64,000 nucleotides of DNA from Chryseobacterium pennipullorum (GTDB lineage Bacteria > Bacteroidota > Bacteroidia > Flavobacteriales > Weeksellaceae), in assembly GCF_003384725.1 (NCBI RefSeq), contig NZ_QNVV01000008.1, positions 1 to 64,000 of the forward strand, written 5' to 3'. Of the stretch, positions 17,437-25,965 are shown piece by piece. The translations under genes were made by a program, and so were the position numbers. Below the pieces are notes generated by a model. That model did not search any database, was not told the origin of the DNA, and was given only the letters and a program-made list of their open reading frames with translations. How positions within the stretch are numbered: the stretch's first letter is position 1; the number at the start of each line of letters is the position of its first letter.

Positions 17437-18021
17437 GGATCAAGTACAAAAGTTGTGGAGAAACGATTTTTTTCCTATTATACTTTTGCCTTGAAATCGA
17501 AGATTCGACGGAGTCAAACAAAAGTATACAAAAATTCAAGACTGGAATCATCCGCTAAAAATTGACCTTGCCTCCTAAAATTTCCAAACTCGCATGGATT
17601 CTACATTGGTTATTCGACTCAATAAAGTGGCCATGCTCAGATACTGGAAATTTTTTAACGGATTCAAGATCAATTTTGCCTCTGACTTTTTATTTTTTAT
17701 TTGTATCGGCGAACCTTAAAAGGTTTATTAACGCTCCTGATTCCTAGGTCGATTAAAGAATACTTACAACTATTTTTCATCGTTCTTATTGGGTTGAAAG
17801 CCGATTAGAAAAAAAACCGAAAATATCCTCAAACATCTGTGGAAATTTGTTCCATCTATGGTTATTTTTTTACTTACACATTAAAATCGAAGATCACCTC
17901 CCTTGAGTTGATGAACGTTATTTCTACTGAGTAAAACAGTGATTGGTATACAATCCCAATATAATTTTCTATTCATATTAGTTCAACTTTTTGCTTGCCC
18001 CACAACTTTTGAGACTGATCC
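17437..18021 (+). mobile_element. MITE-like foldback element, copy 1 (585 bp)
   Basis: The ends are imperfect inverted repeats of 22 bp: left 17437-17458 starts GGATCAAGTACAAAAGTTG, and right 18000-18021 reads, in reverse complement, GGATCAGTCTCAAAAGTTG. The 7-mer TGAAATA directly flanks both sides (17430-17436 and 18022-18028) as a target duplication. No open frame of note lies inside. The inner part holds a large imperfect inverted repeat: the left arm (about 17543-17597, GGAATCATCCGCTAAAA ... GCATGG) pairs with the right arm (about 17631-17744, CCATGC ... CTGATTCC). Strand is given by the orientation shared with copy 2. Relative to copy 2 it has an extra block of about 50 bp in the right arm (GCGAACCTTAAAAGGTTTA). 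No transposase is encoded, so it is non-autonomous. Confidence 0.8.
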
Positions 18022-18130
18022 TGAAATACAAGATTTCCATTTTAAAAATCTTGCGTCATCTATATAAAGTGAGAAATAAATACCAGATATTTTGTGATTA
18101 TAGTCACAAGTAGGCAAACCGGATATCCCT

Positions 18131-18138
18131 TAATTTTG
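18131..18138 (+). promoter_or_regulatory. -7 element of the NTF2-like gene
   Basis: TAATTTTG matches TAnnTTTG and lies 21 bp before the ATG at 18160. This supports that start rather than the upstream in-frame ATG at 18094, which lies before the promoter element. No clear -33 motif. Confidence 0.5.
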
Positions 18139-18159
18139 GATAAAACAAAAACCGCACTT

Positions 18160-18501
18160 ATGGACAATGCAACCAATACCGTAGTAGAACAGTTTATTCA
18201 GTATTTGAACGAAGAAAGCTTCGACCATGCTGAGAAATGCCTGAATCCTGATTTTAAATTCATTGGAGTAATGGGGAAAAGAGAGGGTGCTTCCGTGTAC
18301 ATTCAGGATATGAAGAAAATGAAATTTAAATATGAAATCCTGAAGACCTTTACGTCCGGGGAAGATGTGTGCCTCTGGTACCATATTGATATGGGCCGTA
18401 AAACCCTGCCTGCATCGGGATGGTATGAAGTGAAGGAAGGAAAAATTCATTCATTAAACGTACTGTTTGATCCCAGACCCTTATTGAGTGATGATGTATA
18501 A
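18160..18501 (+). CDS. NTF2-like (SnoaL-type) small protein
   Basis: 113 residues. The opening helix VVEQFIQYLNEESFDHAEKCLNPDF, the GASVYIQDMKKM helix and the closing sheet (DVCLWYHIDMG, SGWYEVKEGKIHSLNVLFDPRPL) fit a single cone-shaped NTF2/SnoaL domain. These domains bind small hydrophobic ligands or catalyse isomerisation or hydration; the substrate cannot be read. It sits directly after the foldback element, whose right end is 138 bp upstream, so its promoter region adjoins the insertion. A strong hairpin follows the stop. Confidence 0.75.
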   Translation: MDNATNTVVEQFIQYLNEESFDHAEKCLNPDFKFIGVMGKREGASVYIQDMKKMKFKYEILKTFTSGEDVCLWYHIDMGRKTLPASGWYEVKEGKIHSLNVLFDPRPLLSDDV

Positions 18502-18512
18502 TTCATACCCAT

Positions 18513-18549
18513 AATGAAGCGGCCGATCCAGAGGATCGGCCGCTTCATT
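18513..18549. terminator. Strong hairpin between convergent genes
   Basis: A perfect 16-bp stem (AATGAAGCGGCCGATC and its complement) with a CAGAG loop lies between the stop of the NTF2-like gene and the stop of the DUF6624 gene. The flanking T runs are poor, but the position fits bidirectional termination. Confidence 0.7.
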
Positions 18550-18573
18550 TAGCAGTATTAACAGTAAAGCGTT

Positions 18574-19134
18574 TTATACAATCCACCCTACTTTGCACCG
18601 CCATTCATTATACGCAGGATCCCTGTTGTCAATCTGAGCAATATCTTCAGACTGAGGAATTTTATTGAGCTCATCCGCAGATATAGCGGGCAGGCCAACC
18701 TTTTCACGCTCTTCATTCAGTCTTTCTTTGTTTTCTACCGGGTAAATTCCCTCCGGGATAAGCTGTGTTCCATATTTCTGCGGCTTACTTTGGAAAACCA
18801 TGATCCTGTCATATAGATAGGCTTTATGAACAGGGTTGATATCCTCAGTATTCTCCTCCATCATCCGCAAACATGCCATCATAAAATCCGGTTCGCCAAT
18901 AGAATGCTGTATGATCAGCCATGCAGCATCACTGCCCTCTTTTCCTACTTTCGACAGGGTCGGAAAGCCGATCTCATCGATCACTTCTCTCAGCCGTTTT
19001 GCATTCGCTCTGTGCACCTCTTCCATTTCAGGATGATAGCCACCAGCCAGCTTGCCGCCGGCTGCAAGTTTTTCCCTCACCGAAAGGTCATGGGCTGCAA
19101 GGTCTGTCAGCTCTTTTGCCAATTCAATATTCAT
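18574..19134 (-). CDS. DUF6624 family protein
   Basis: 186 residues, cytosolic. The signature GFPTLSKVGKEGSDAAWLIIQHSIGEPDFM, followed by HKAYLYDRIMVFQSKPQKYGTQL, fits DUF6624, a family of unknown function common in Bacteroidota. The N-terminal helix ELAKELTDLAAHDLSVREKL precedes a HPEMEEVHRANAKRLREVI helix. It is the last gene of a tight set (GNAT 4 bp upstream, P-loop protein before that), so it may be co-transcribed with them. No catalytic motif is known. Confidence 0.75.
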   Translation of the reverse strand: MNIELAKELTDLAAHDLSVREKLAAGGKLAGGYHPEMEEVHRANAKRLREVIDEIGFPTLSKVGKEGSDAAWLIIQHSIGEPDFMMACLRMMEENTEDINPVHKAYLYDRIMVFQSKPQKYGTQLIPEGIYPVENKERLNEEREKVGLPAISADELNKIPQSEDIAQIDNRDPAYNEWRCKVGWIV

Positions 19135-19138
19135 AATG

Positions 19139-19564
19139 CTAAAGTATTTTCATGAGGTATTTCGGTGATTCCGTATATCCTTGTCTGTCATAAAACTGAT
19201 GGGCTTTTTCACGATTTGCATGGCAATGCAGCTCTATCCGGTTGCAGGCGCGTTCTCTAGCTATTTTTTCACAATATTCTTCCATAAGCCTGCCGGTTCC
19301 AAGACTCCTGTGATCTTTATCCACCGAAAAATAGCTGATCCTTGCAAAATCCCCTTCCACAGCAATCTGTGGAATAATATGAACGGATATAAAAGCGATG
19401 ACTTTTGCTTCAGAATCTTCTGCTACGATAAGGTATTCATCAGGATCCTCCAAAAGTTTTTTTATTTTCCCGGACAGGAATTCTGTTGTATCAGGATAGC
19501 CCAGCTGGTCGAGCAGATCTGCAATAGCTTCCTGATCTTCCTCTTTCATTTTTCTGAGATTCAT
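19139..19564 (-). CDS. GNAT-family N-acetyltransferase
   Basis: 141 residues, a single GNAT fold. Visible are the N-terminal IADLLDQLGYPDTTEFLSGKI, the beta4 strand ISYFSVDKDHRSLGTGRLMEEY where R-S-L-G-T-G-R is the acetyl-CoA pyrophosphate-binding loop (motif A), and the C-terminal NRIELHCHANREKAHQFYDRQGYTES. The acceptor is unknown. It is between the P-loop gene and DUF6624 on the same strand, 4 bp before the latter. Confidence 0.9.
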   Translation of the reverse strand: MNLRKMKEEDQEAIADLLDQLGYPDTTEFLSGKIKKLLEDPDEYLIVAEDSEAKVIAFISVHIIPQIAVEGDFARISYFSVDKDHRSLGTGRLMEEYCEKIARERACNRIELHCHANREKAHQFYDRQGYTESPKYLMKIL

Positions 19565-19620
19565 TGTTTGTTTTAGAATATATTTTAACCCATTTAATTA
19601 ATAAGCCTGATCAGCCCTCT

Positions 19621-20172
19621 CTACCGGATCCTGTCAAGAATAAACCCGGCTCTCACACCTACCTTCGCCTTGGGAACTTCTACGACAGTATAACCATAGT
19701 CGGTATAGATTTTTTTCATGCATTCAAAAGTGGATACTGCCACTTCAAAAGTCTGTTTTCTTTCCAGATCATTTTCGTAAATGTCTTTCCACGGGGGAAG
19801 GATAAAAATGACTTTGTTGTAAGCCATTTCACGCGCCCTTATTTCCATTTCCTGTGGTACCGGAATATTTTCGAGCTGAAGATAGCCAATGGTATCCAAT
19901 ATTCCCCGGTCAAAGAATACCGTTTCTGTGCCGGCGATCTCTTTTAGTTTCCGGTAGGAAGTCACAGAAGCATCAAACATAAGGTCAGCAAAAAGCTTTT
20001 TATTAAGCCATGGCAAAGCCTCTCCACCTGCCGCCGCCTGCTCTATGATGATTTTCCGGCCTTCTTCGGGCACAATCCGAAACCCAAGTCTGCTCAGTTC
20101 TTCCACTAATGTAGTTTTACCAGCTCCAGGGCCTCCTGTAATAACATAAAATTCTGAACTTGTACGTTCCAT
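19621..20172 (-). CDS. AAA-type P-loop ATPase/kinase-like protein
   Basis: 183 residues. Walker A GGPGAGKTT is at residues 13-21; the body carries FRIVPEEGRKIIIEQ and FFDRGILDTIGYLQL (DRG after hydrophobics as a Walker B-like site), then FILPPWKDIYENDLERKQTFEVA and a lid-like helix. This is the layout of small AAA_28-type NTPases related to nucleoside kinases. The substrate is unknown. It precedes the GNAT and DUF6624 genes on the same strand and is 26 bp downstream of the luciferase-like gene, so the four may form an operon. Confidence 0.85.
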   Translation of the reverse strand: MERTSSEFYVITGGPGAGKTTLVEELSRLGFRIVPEEGRKIIIEQAAAGGEALPWLNKKLFADLMFDASVTSYRKLKEIAGTETVFFDRGILDTIGYLQLENIPVPQEMEIRAREMAYNKVIFILPPWKDIYENDLERKQTFEVAVSTFECMKKIYTDYGYTVVEVPKAKVGVRAGFILDRIR

Positions 20173-20198
20173 TAATACTATTGTTTACTATAAAAAAC

Positions 20199-21203
20199 TT
20201 AATGAGATAATTGGTTATGAAGGATTATATTTTTAAACGTGTTCATACGGTCTTCTTCACTATACATATTGCATAATATCAGAAGATCACGGGTGTTGTA
20301 TTTTTCTGAGATCTGCTGTAATCTTGGGTAAATAGTCTGTGGAGTTTCTATGATAATACGATCTAAAACAGTAAAAAACTCTTCCTCATCCTTGCTTCCC
20401 AGAATTCTCTGTTCTACGATTTCAGGAGGGAGTACCACCTCCGGGCTCACCAGCTGCCTGGACTGTAAAAACTGATAGGCCATCCCGTACGCATTCCGTC
20501 TTGCTTTCTCTATATTTTCTGCCACCGACACGGCTACTGTAACCTGTAATGAGGCAGTGGAATGCAACAGGCTTTCTTCAAAATCAGCAATATAGGCATC
20601 TGTATTTTCACTTCCGTATTCACTGTTCATAAAGGCGGCAAAAGAGTATCCCACACCGTGCCTGGCCGCTTCTTTTGCAGAAGTCATTCCGGAGCCCAGC
20701 CAGGTAATTTCGGGTAACTTCTGAAGGTTCACTGGTTGAGCAATAAGTCCTTCATACTCTCCTTTTTCTTCCTTCAGATATCTGATAATTTCTTCCAGCT
20801 TGGTTTCAAGGTTAGATAAAACAACCGGCTTATGGTTGTTCAATGCCATTACTGCATCTTTTAATCCGCCGGGAGCTTTACCCAGACCAAGGATAAAACG
20901 TCCGGGATATAAGGTGGTCAGGAATTTGGTCCACTCGGCTATTTTATAAGCAGAATAATTCCTCATCATAATTCCTGCCGTTCCCACTTTGATTCTTTGG
21001 GTCCTGCTCAGGACGGTCGCAGCCAGGAGCTCCGGGCTTGAACTTCCATAGGCCTCTACGCCATGGTGCTCAGAGTACATCACACTATTGAATCCTGCTT
21101 CTTCAGCCCATAAGGCAAGGTTGATAGAATTGGCCAGTGCAGCGGCTGACGTGCTGCCCATTGTGACCGGTGACTGATCCAAAATGCCTAATTTCAGCTT
21201 CAT
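20199..21203 (-). CDS. LLM-class flavin-dependent oxidoreductase
   Basis: 334 residues with a luciferase-like TIM barrel. The opening KLGILDQSPVTMGSTSAAAL, the SVMYSEHHGVEAYGSSSPELLAA segment and RIKVGTAGIMMRNYSAYKIAEWTKFL are typical of the MsnO8-type group, as is LYPGRFILGLGKAPGG. The enzyme probably uses FMN and oxidises an organic substrate with O2. Which substrate cannot be told. It is the first gene of the group that runs to DUF6624. No promoter element is clear. Confidence 0.88.
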   Translation of the reverse strand: MKLKLGILDQSPVTMGSTSAAALANSINLALWAEEAGFNSVMYSEHHGVEAYGSSSPELLAATVLSRTQRIKVGTAGIMMRNYSAYKIAEWTKFLTTLYPGRFILGLGKAPGGLKDAVMALNNHKPVVLSNLETKLEEIIRYLKEEKGEYEGLIAQPVNLQKLPEITWLGSGMTSAKEAARHGVGYSFAAFMNSEYGSENTDAYIADFEESLLHSTASLQVTVAVSVAENIEKARRNAYGMAYQFLQSRQLVSPEVVLPPEIVEQRILGSKDEEEFFTVLDRIIIETPQTIYPRLQQISEKYNTRDLLILCNMYSEEDRMNTFKNIILHNQLSH

Positions 21204-21351
21204 ATGTTCAAATAGATTTTCCCAGTGAAGGTATGAAAAAAGCGTTAATGACTACTCTAACTCCAGTTTTTAGGTTTTTGCATAGTCTCTGATACTTTGA
21301 TCGTAATGAAAAGCCGGTCTGTAATCAATGCTGATTTCATTTTGTATACAT

Positions 21352-21382
21352 AAAAAAATCCTTCCGCAAAACTGGAAGGATT
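21352..21382 (-). terminator. Terminator of the double-glycine peptide gene
   Basis: A 9-bp stem (AATCCTTCC / GGAAGGATT) with an 8-nt loop is followed on the reverse strand by seven T. It begins 15 nt after the peptide stop codon, supporting that small gene as real and as its own transcript. Confidence 0.85.
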
Positions 21383-21396
21383 ATTCTGTAAGAAGG

Positions 21397-21561
21397 TTAT
21401 GCACACAAAAGATCTCCACAACCGCCTCCGCCGCCGTTTCCGTTCTTGTAATAGCATATGGGTGTAGGACATCCGCAGTCCTTACACTCACTTGCTGCAG
21501 GTGGGCGACCCCCTGTGATTGATTTTAAATTTTCTCTTCTGATTTTCTTTAAATTTTTCAT
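21397..21561 (-). CDS. Double-glycine leader peptide (bacteriocin-like), 54 aa
   Basis: A short gene: 54 residues. The N-terminus MKNLKKIRRENLKSITGG is a leader of the CFB-group natural-product type (basic helix, NLKSI, then GG cut site). The remaining 36 residues hold six Cys (ECKDCGCP, PICYYK, GGCGDLLCA) and a Gly run (NGNGGGGGCG). Peptides with this leader are cut and exported by C39-peptidase ABC transporters, and some are targets of radical SAM enzymes. Neither transporter nor modifying enzyme is in the window, so this is an orphan precursor. It has a good terminator. What the mature peptide does (bacteriocin, signal, metal binding) is unknown. Confidence 0.8.
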   Translation of the reverse strand: MKNLKKIRRENLKSITGGRPPAASECKDCGCPTPICYYKNGNGGGGGCGDLLCA

Positions 21562-21656
21562 AATAAGTTAGTTATAATTTGAAGAGGTAATTTACTAAAA
21601 ATATATCACGGTCAATGAAAATATGTTATTATTTTGCCGTACGGGTAAAATACAGT

Positions 21657-23153
21657 TTATTCCTTCATTATTGTATTGACCTCATTAAATTCGTTTTCAA
21701 TAACCGGATCCGGTTTATAAGTCAGTAGAGAAACGATAATATTGGTAAGCAGGGAAAGCGTGAACCCCGGGATGATTTCGTACCAGTCTTTCAACGGATG
21801 CTGAAGATACACCCATGCCAGCACGGTGATTCCACCCACCAGCATTCCGGCTAACCCACCCTGCCAGGTTGTTTTTTTCCATAAAAGGGAAAGAAGGATC
21901 AATGGTCCGAACGCCGACCCAAAACCTGCCCAGGCATTTCCTACCAGATTGAGAATACTGTCTTTCGGATCTAATGATAAAAGTACGGCAATCACAGCTA
22001 CCAGCAATACAGAAAGCCTGCTGGCGATCAGCAATTGCTTAGAGGTTGCTTTTTTATTCAGGAAAGCTTTATAAATATCTTCTGTCAATGAACTGGAAGT
22101 CACCAATAACTGGGAAGAAATAGTACTCATCACGGCCGCCAGAATTGCGGTAAGCAGGAACCCGGCAATAAACGGATGAAATAAAATACGGGAGAAGTAG
22201 ATGAAAATAGTCTCTGCCTCCGTTTTTGACCCGTCAAATTTCACCATAGTTTCCAAATCAAATTTTTGCAGATAAGCAATTCCTACCAAGCCTATGGCTA
22301 AAGCTCCGGCCACAGTGAAAATCATCCATGTGATTCCAATTCTTCTTGCTTTTACTAGATCTTTCGGATTATCGATCGCCATAAAACGAACCAGAATATG
22401 CGGCTGACCACAATACCCCAGCCCCCAGGCTAATAGCGAAACGATGCTTACCGTAGTTGTACCCCTGAATAAATCAAGATATTTGGGATCTTTAGCTTCA
22501 ATCAGTGAATAGGTTTCTTCTACCCCTCCAATCTGGGTGATGGCCACGATAGGTACAATCACCAATGCCAATACCATAATGGTTCCCTGAACAAAATCGG
22601 TAAGACTTACCGCGAGAAACCCACCTAAGAAGGTATATAAAACCACGACCAGGCTGGTCACCAACAGTCCCAGTGTATAATCCATTCCAAAAGCTGATTC
22701 GAACAGTTTTCCTCCGGATACCATCCCTGCTGAAGTATAGAGGGTAAAAAATACCAGAATAAAAATAGAAGATGTAATTTTTAGCAGATGATTTTTATTC
22801 TTGAATCTGTTTTCGAAAAATACGGGTAAGGTAATGGCATTCTGGGCCACTTCCGTATAGATCCTCAGTCTTGGAGCGACAATAATATAATTAAGAAATG
22901 CCCCGATCGTTAACCCAATTGCAATCCAAGAACTGGAAATTCCGGATAAATACATCGCTCCGGGAACTCCCATCAGCAACCAGCCGCTCATATCTGCGGC
23001 ACCGGCTGACAGCGCTGTAACTGCGGCACCCATTTTGCGTCCTCCAATTAAAAACTCTTCTGAATTACTTGTTGATTTTCTATAAGAATATATGCCTATC
23101 CCTATCATTAGCAACAGATATAACCCCACAGAAATCCCTTCATATACTTGCAT
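21657..23153 (-). CDS. putP: Sodium/proline symporter
   Basis: 498 residues, an SSS-family transporter with about 13 membrane segments. Diagnostic pieces are the N-terminal GIGIYSYRKSTSNSEEFLIGGRKMGAAVTALSAGAADMSGW, the SLTDFVQGTIMVLAL helix, GYCGQPHILVRFMA, MSTISSQLLVTSSSLTEDIYKAFL and GNAWAGFGSAFGPLILLSLLW, all PutP-like. It imports proline with Na+. The ATG at 23153 (MQVYEGISVGLYLLLMIGIG) is preferred; the frame runs 22 codons further upstream but that part is soluble and unlike the family. It stands alone between the peptide gene and the M1 aminopeptidase. Confidence 0.92.
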   Translation of the reverse strand: MQVYEGISVGLYLLLMIGIGIYSYRKSTSNSEEFLIGGRKMGAAVTALSAGAADMSGWLLMGVPGAMYLSGISSSWIAIGLTIGAFLNYIIVAPRLRIYTEVAQNAITLPVFFENRFKNKNHLLKITSSIFILVFFTLYTSAGMVSGGKLFESAFGMDYTLGLLVTSLVVVLYTFLGGFLAVSLTDFVQGTIMVLALVIVPIVAITQIGGVEETYSLIEAKDPKYLDLFRGTTTVSIVSLLAWGLGYCGQPHILVRFMAIDNPKDLVKARRIGITWMIFTVAGALAIGLVGIAYLQKFDLETMVKFDGSKTEAETIFIYFSRILFHPFIAGFLLTAILAAVMSTISSQLLVTSSSLTEDIYKAFLNKKATSKQLLIASRLSVLLVAVIAVLLSLDPKDSILNLVGNAWAGFGSAFGPLILLSLLWKKTTWQGGLAGMLVGGITVLAWVYLQHPLKDWYEIIPGFTLSLLTNIIVSLLTYKPDPVIENEFNEVNTIMKE

Positions 23154-23213
23154 ATCATTTTTTTTATGAGCCCGAAGATAGTTATTTTTTAAAAAACAGA
23201 ATCTGTCTAAGGC

Positions 23214-23262
23214 ACTCATATGAGTATCTCAAAGCCCTTCCTGTAATAAAGGACTTTGAGAT
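23214..23262 (-). terminator. Hairpins after the M1 aminopeptidase gene
   Basis: A 9-bp stem (ATCTCAAAG / CTTTGAGAT) with an inner CCTT/AAGG stem lies at 23226-23262, next to the perfect 12-bp palindrome ACTCATATGAGT at 23214-23225. They start 12 nt after the stop. The T run is poor on this strand, so it may be a processing or pausing structure. Confidence 0.5.
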
Positions 23263-23274
23263 TTTGATATCCAT

Positions 23275-25842
23275 CTATTTCACCAGCTTTTGAGCCCTCT
23301 TCAGATTATCCGTTGCCTGCAGAATTTTATTTTTCAAAATTGGATTATAGTCGGGATGTTGTGACAGGAACTGATTCACCACTTCAAGAGCTTTTGGATC
23401 CTGATAACTGCTGAATGTGGAGCGCAGCCAGTTATCTGGGAAGAAGATATCACCTGTTTGTTGTATTTCCTGCAACAGCTCCAAAGTCTTCGGAAGATAC
23501 TGCACAGAGGTCTGTTGTCTCAGCGGATGGTGCAAGTAGCCCAGCGCAGCTCCTACCGCAGATTCATTGGCCCTGTTCTGCCTTTGTATAAGACCGTTGA
23601 AAAAATCGTCACGTGTCTTCTGATCTGATGAAGCCGCCTGCATAATGATTTTAAAACGGTTGATACGATCCGGATTCTTGATTCTGGTCAGTTGTTCCTG
23701 CAATAAACCACTATTGTCCGGATTTCGTAAAGATAAGGAAAGAGCAAGGCTTGTAAAATCCTCATCATTGAGCGACACCTCTTTTGGCGGAGTCTGGGAT
23801 TTCCAGATGGTATGCAGGTTATCATACGCCTGCCGGGTTCTAAATACCCCCTGATAGCTGTCAAATAGAATTTTCTTGTTATTTTTTGCCGTTTGAGTCT
23901 GGATTGCTTTCCAAATAACGTTTTCCAGACCTGCCGACTCTTGCAGCCGTATATTTTCAGGTAAGAAATTCCAATATATTGCAGAAATATATCCGGTAAT
24001 CAGTCGCAGGTTCAGCTCGGTAGTTTCTTTTGATATTTGTTCTGCAAGGAAACGGAATGTATCCTGTGGAGTCGTTCCCGAACCGTTAAGCATATTTTCA
24101 TACAGCGAAATATAGGCACTGGCACGGGCTATCGGATCTTTTATCGAAGAGAACTCAGGCATCATGGCTTTATCTGTCTTAAACACGCCGTATCCTGTTC
24201 CTGATGAGTTTTGCAGGACAAAAAGCGGTTTTGTCTTGCCTTTCAGTTCTGCTATTTCCTGATGTTCTCCAGATAATTTTACCTTTACTTTTTCTACTTT
24301 ATCTCCATAGAATAAACTGATCTCAAACTCTTGCGGCCAGATCTTTTGTTCTTTTCCATATTCAGGATGTTGAGAGACCGTAAAACGTTTAATGGTGTTG
24401 CCATTGTATTGTACATTATAATCAATAATGGGTCTGCCCGGGTCATTCACCCATACTTTATTCCAGCTCTGGAGATCTTCCGGGGTATGTTTATCCAGAA
24501 TGGCAATCAGATCCGGCCATGTGGCATTGCTGTAGGCATATTTTTTAAGATATTCGCTCACTCCTTTTTTGAAATTTTCTTCGCCTGTCAACAGTTCCAG
24601 CTGACGCATCATAATAGGAGCTTTATTGTAAATAATAGGGCCGTACATCATACCTGCATTTTTCAGGTTATCCAGGACCTGCCGGATCGGATTGGCTCCT
24701 AATGTACGGTCTACCCCATAAGCGGCAGGAAAATGAGTCGTTAAAAATTTCAGACCATATACCGTCTGATCAGAAGAAGCTCCGGTACTTTTATCCGCCA
24801 TAAAATTGGCAAAGACTTCTTTCATCCATACATCATTGAACCAATCCATCGTTACCATGTCCCCGAACCAGAGGTGGGCAACTTCGTGGGCAATAAGATT
24901 GGAACGGTTATTCAACTGATTTTGGGTCGCATTCTGATCTAAAAACAGGGTGGAATTCTGAAATAAGATGGCTCCGGGGTGCTCCATTCCTCCGAACTGA
25001 AAATCCGGGATGACCACCATTCCGTGCTTTTGGAAGGGATGTGTGATTCCTGTCCATTTTTCATAATAATCAAGAGAATTTCGATACAGGGTAAAAATAG
25101 AATCCATGCTGTTTTTGATCTTCACGGAATCGGTTTCGCGGTATAACATTCTGGAATCCTGCTGGCTGATTTTTTCTGTAAAATTTTTAAAATCGCCGGC
25201 AGCAAAAGAAAACAGATAGGTGGGAAGCAGGTCCGACTGGGCAAACTCCAGGGTTTTCTGTCCTTTCTGAATCGTTGTTTCTTTAAGTTTGCCATTGGCA
25301 ATGGCACTCCATTTTTCAGGAATCGTTAACGTTAAAGAATACTTCGCTTTCAGGTTAGGCTGATCGAAACATGGAAACATGGTTCTCGCGCGATCCGGCA
25401 CAAATAAAGCATACAGGTATCCGTCACGTCTGTTCAGGGCGCCGTTTCCGGCAAGAAAATTAAAATGAATCTGGTTGGCTCCGGATTTCAGATATTTTGC
25501 ATCAATGATGATATGTTCGTTTTCAACTACAGGTTTTATGGATTGACCGTTCACCGAAACAGCAATCAGAGAAGAAGGATCTTCTTTAAAATCAATCTGC
25601 AGCGGAGCATTATTTTGTTTCTTAAAATCGAAAGAGAGAACCTCTGTTCCAGAGATTCTTTCTGATTTATTTTCAGGAATTTTCAGCTGAAGATTATATG
25701 TAATTTCACTGAGTGTATTTTTTCTGAATTGAGCAAGCTCATAAGAAACTCCGGCTTCTGTTTGAGGTAAAGATTTCATTTGGGCATGATATCCACTATT
25801 GAAAGCGACTAAAAATACTGCGAGTATACCTGTTTTTTTCAT
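23275..25842 (-). CDS. M1-family zinc aminopeptidase
   Basis: 855 residues, secreted: signal peptide MKKTGILAVFLVAFNSGYHA. The zinc site is HEVAH (319-323) with the third ligand E342 in WMKEVFANF. The substrate loop reads GGMEH (284-288) instead of the usual GAMEN. The YLFSFAAGDF strand and the C-terminal helical ERAP1-like region (about 560-855) complete the family plan. It trims N-terminal residues of peptides, probably in the periplasm. The -7 promoter element is only a few bases before the ATG, so the mRNA may be nearly leaderless. Confidence 0.92.
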   Translation of the reverse strand: MKKTGILAVFLVAFNSGYHAQMKSLPQTEAGVSYELAQFRKNTLSEITYNLQLKIPENKSERISGTEVLSFDFKKQNNAPLQIDFKEDPSSLIAVSVNGQSIKPVVENEHIIIDAKYLKSGANQIHFNFLAGNGALNRRDGYLYALFVPDRARTMFPCFDQPNLKAKYSLTLTIPEKWSAIANGKLKETTIQKGQKTLEFAQSDLLPTYLFSFAAGDFKNFTEKISQQDSRMLYRETDSVKIKNSMDSIFTLYRNSLDYYEKWTGITHPFQKHGMVVIPDFQFGGMEHPGAILFQNSTLFLDQNATQNQLNNRSNLIAHEVAHLWFGDMVTMDWFNDVWMKEVFANFMADKSTGASSDQTVYGLKFLTTHFPAAYGVDRTLGANPIRQVLDNLKNAGMMYGPIIYNKAPIMMRQLELLTGEENFKKGVSEYLKKYAYSNATWPDLIAILDKHTPEDLQSWNKVWVNDPGRPIIDYNVQYNGNTIKRFTVSQHPEYGKEQKIWPQEFEISLFYGDKVEKVKVKLSGEHQEIAELKGKTKPLFVLQNSSGTGYGVFKTDKAMMPEFSSIKDPIARASAYISLYENMLNGSGTTPQDTFRFLAEQISKETTELNLRLITGYISAIYWNFLPENIRLQESAGLENVIWKAIQTQTAKNNKKILFDSYQGVFRTRQAYDNLHTIWKSQTPPKEVSLNDEDFTSLALSLSLRNPDNSGLLQEQLTRIKNPDRINRFKIIMQAASSDQKTRDDFFNGLIQRQNRANESAVGAALGYLHHPLRQQTSVQYLPKTLELLQEIQQTGDIFFPDNWLRSTFSSYQDPKALEVVNQFLSQHPDYNPILKNKILQATDNLKRAQKLVK

Positions 25843-25846
25843 AATT

Positions 25847-25876
25847 CAAATATAAGGATTGGAATTGTGATGCAAA
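25847..25876 (-). promoter_or_regulatory. Promoter of the M1 aminopeptidase
   Basis: The reverse strand carries TATATTTG (25854-25847) and TTTG (25876-25873) 18 bp upstream, a full Bacteroidota promoter. The -7 element ends 4 bp before the ATG, pointing to a leaderless or near-leaderless transcript. Confidence 0.65.
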
Positions 25877-25879
25877 ACA

Positions 25880-25903
25880 AAACCCTTGCAATAGCGAGGG
25901 TTT
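25880..25903. terminator. Terminator after the DUF2268-like gene
   Basis: A 10-bp stem (AAACCCTTGC with GCGAGGGTTT, one G-T pair) and a 4-nt loop lies 62 bp after the stop of the metallopeptidase gene, followed on the reverse strand by TTTGTTTTG. On the forward strand a T run also follows. It ends next to the -33 box of the M1 promoter. Confidence 0.75.
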
Positions 25904-25965
25904 GTTTTTATGACGGGTACCGGTATCACTGAAAGTGATTGATCTTCCTGTTTTTGTACACTCAT

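Noticed and set aside
17437..18021. Degenerate transposase or group II intron in the element
   Set aside because: No frame of note and no reverse transcriptase or DDE-type motif; the inverted ends and direct flanks suit a MITE.
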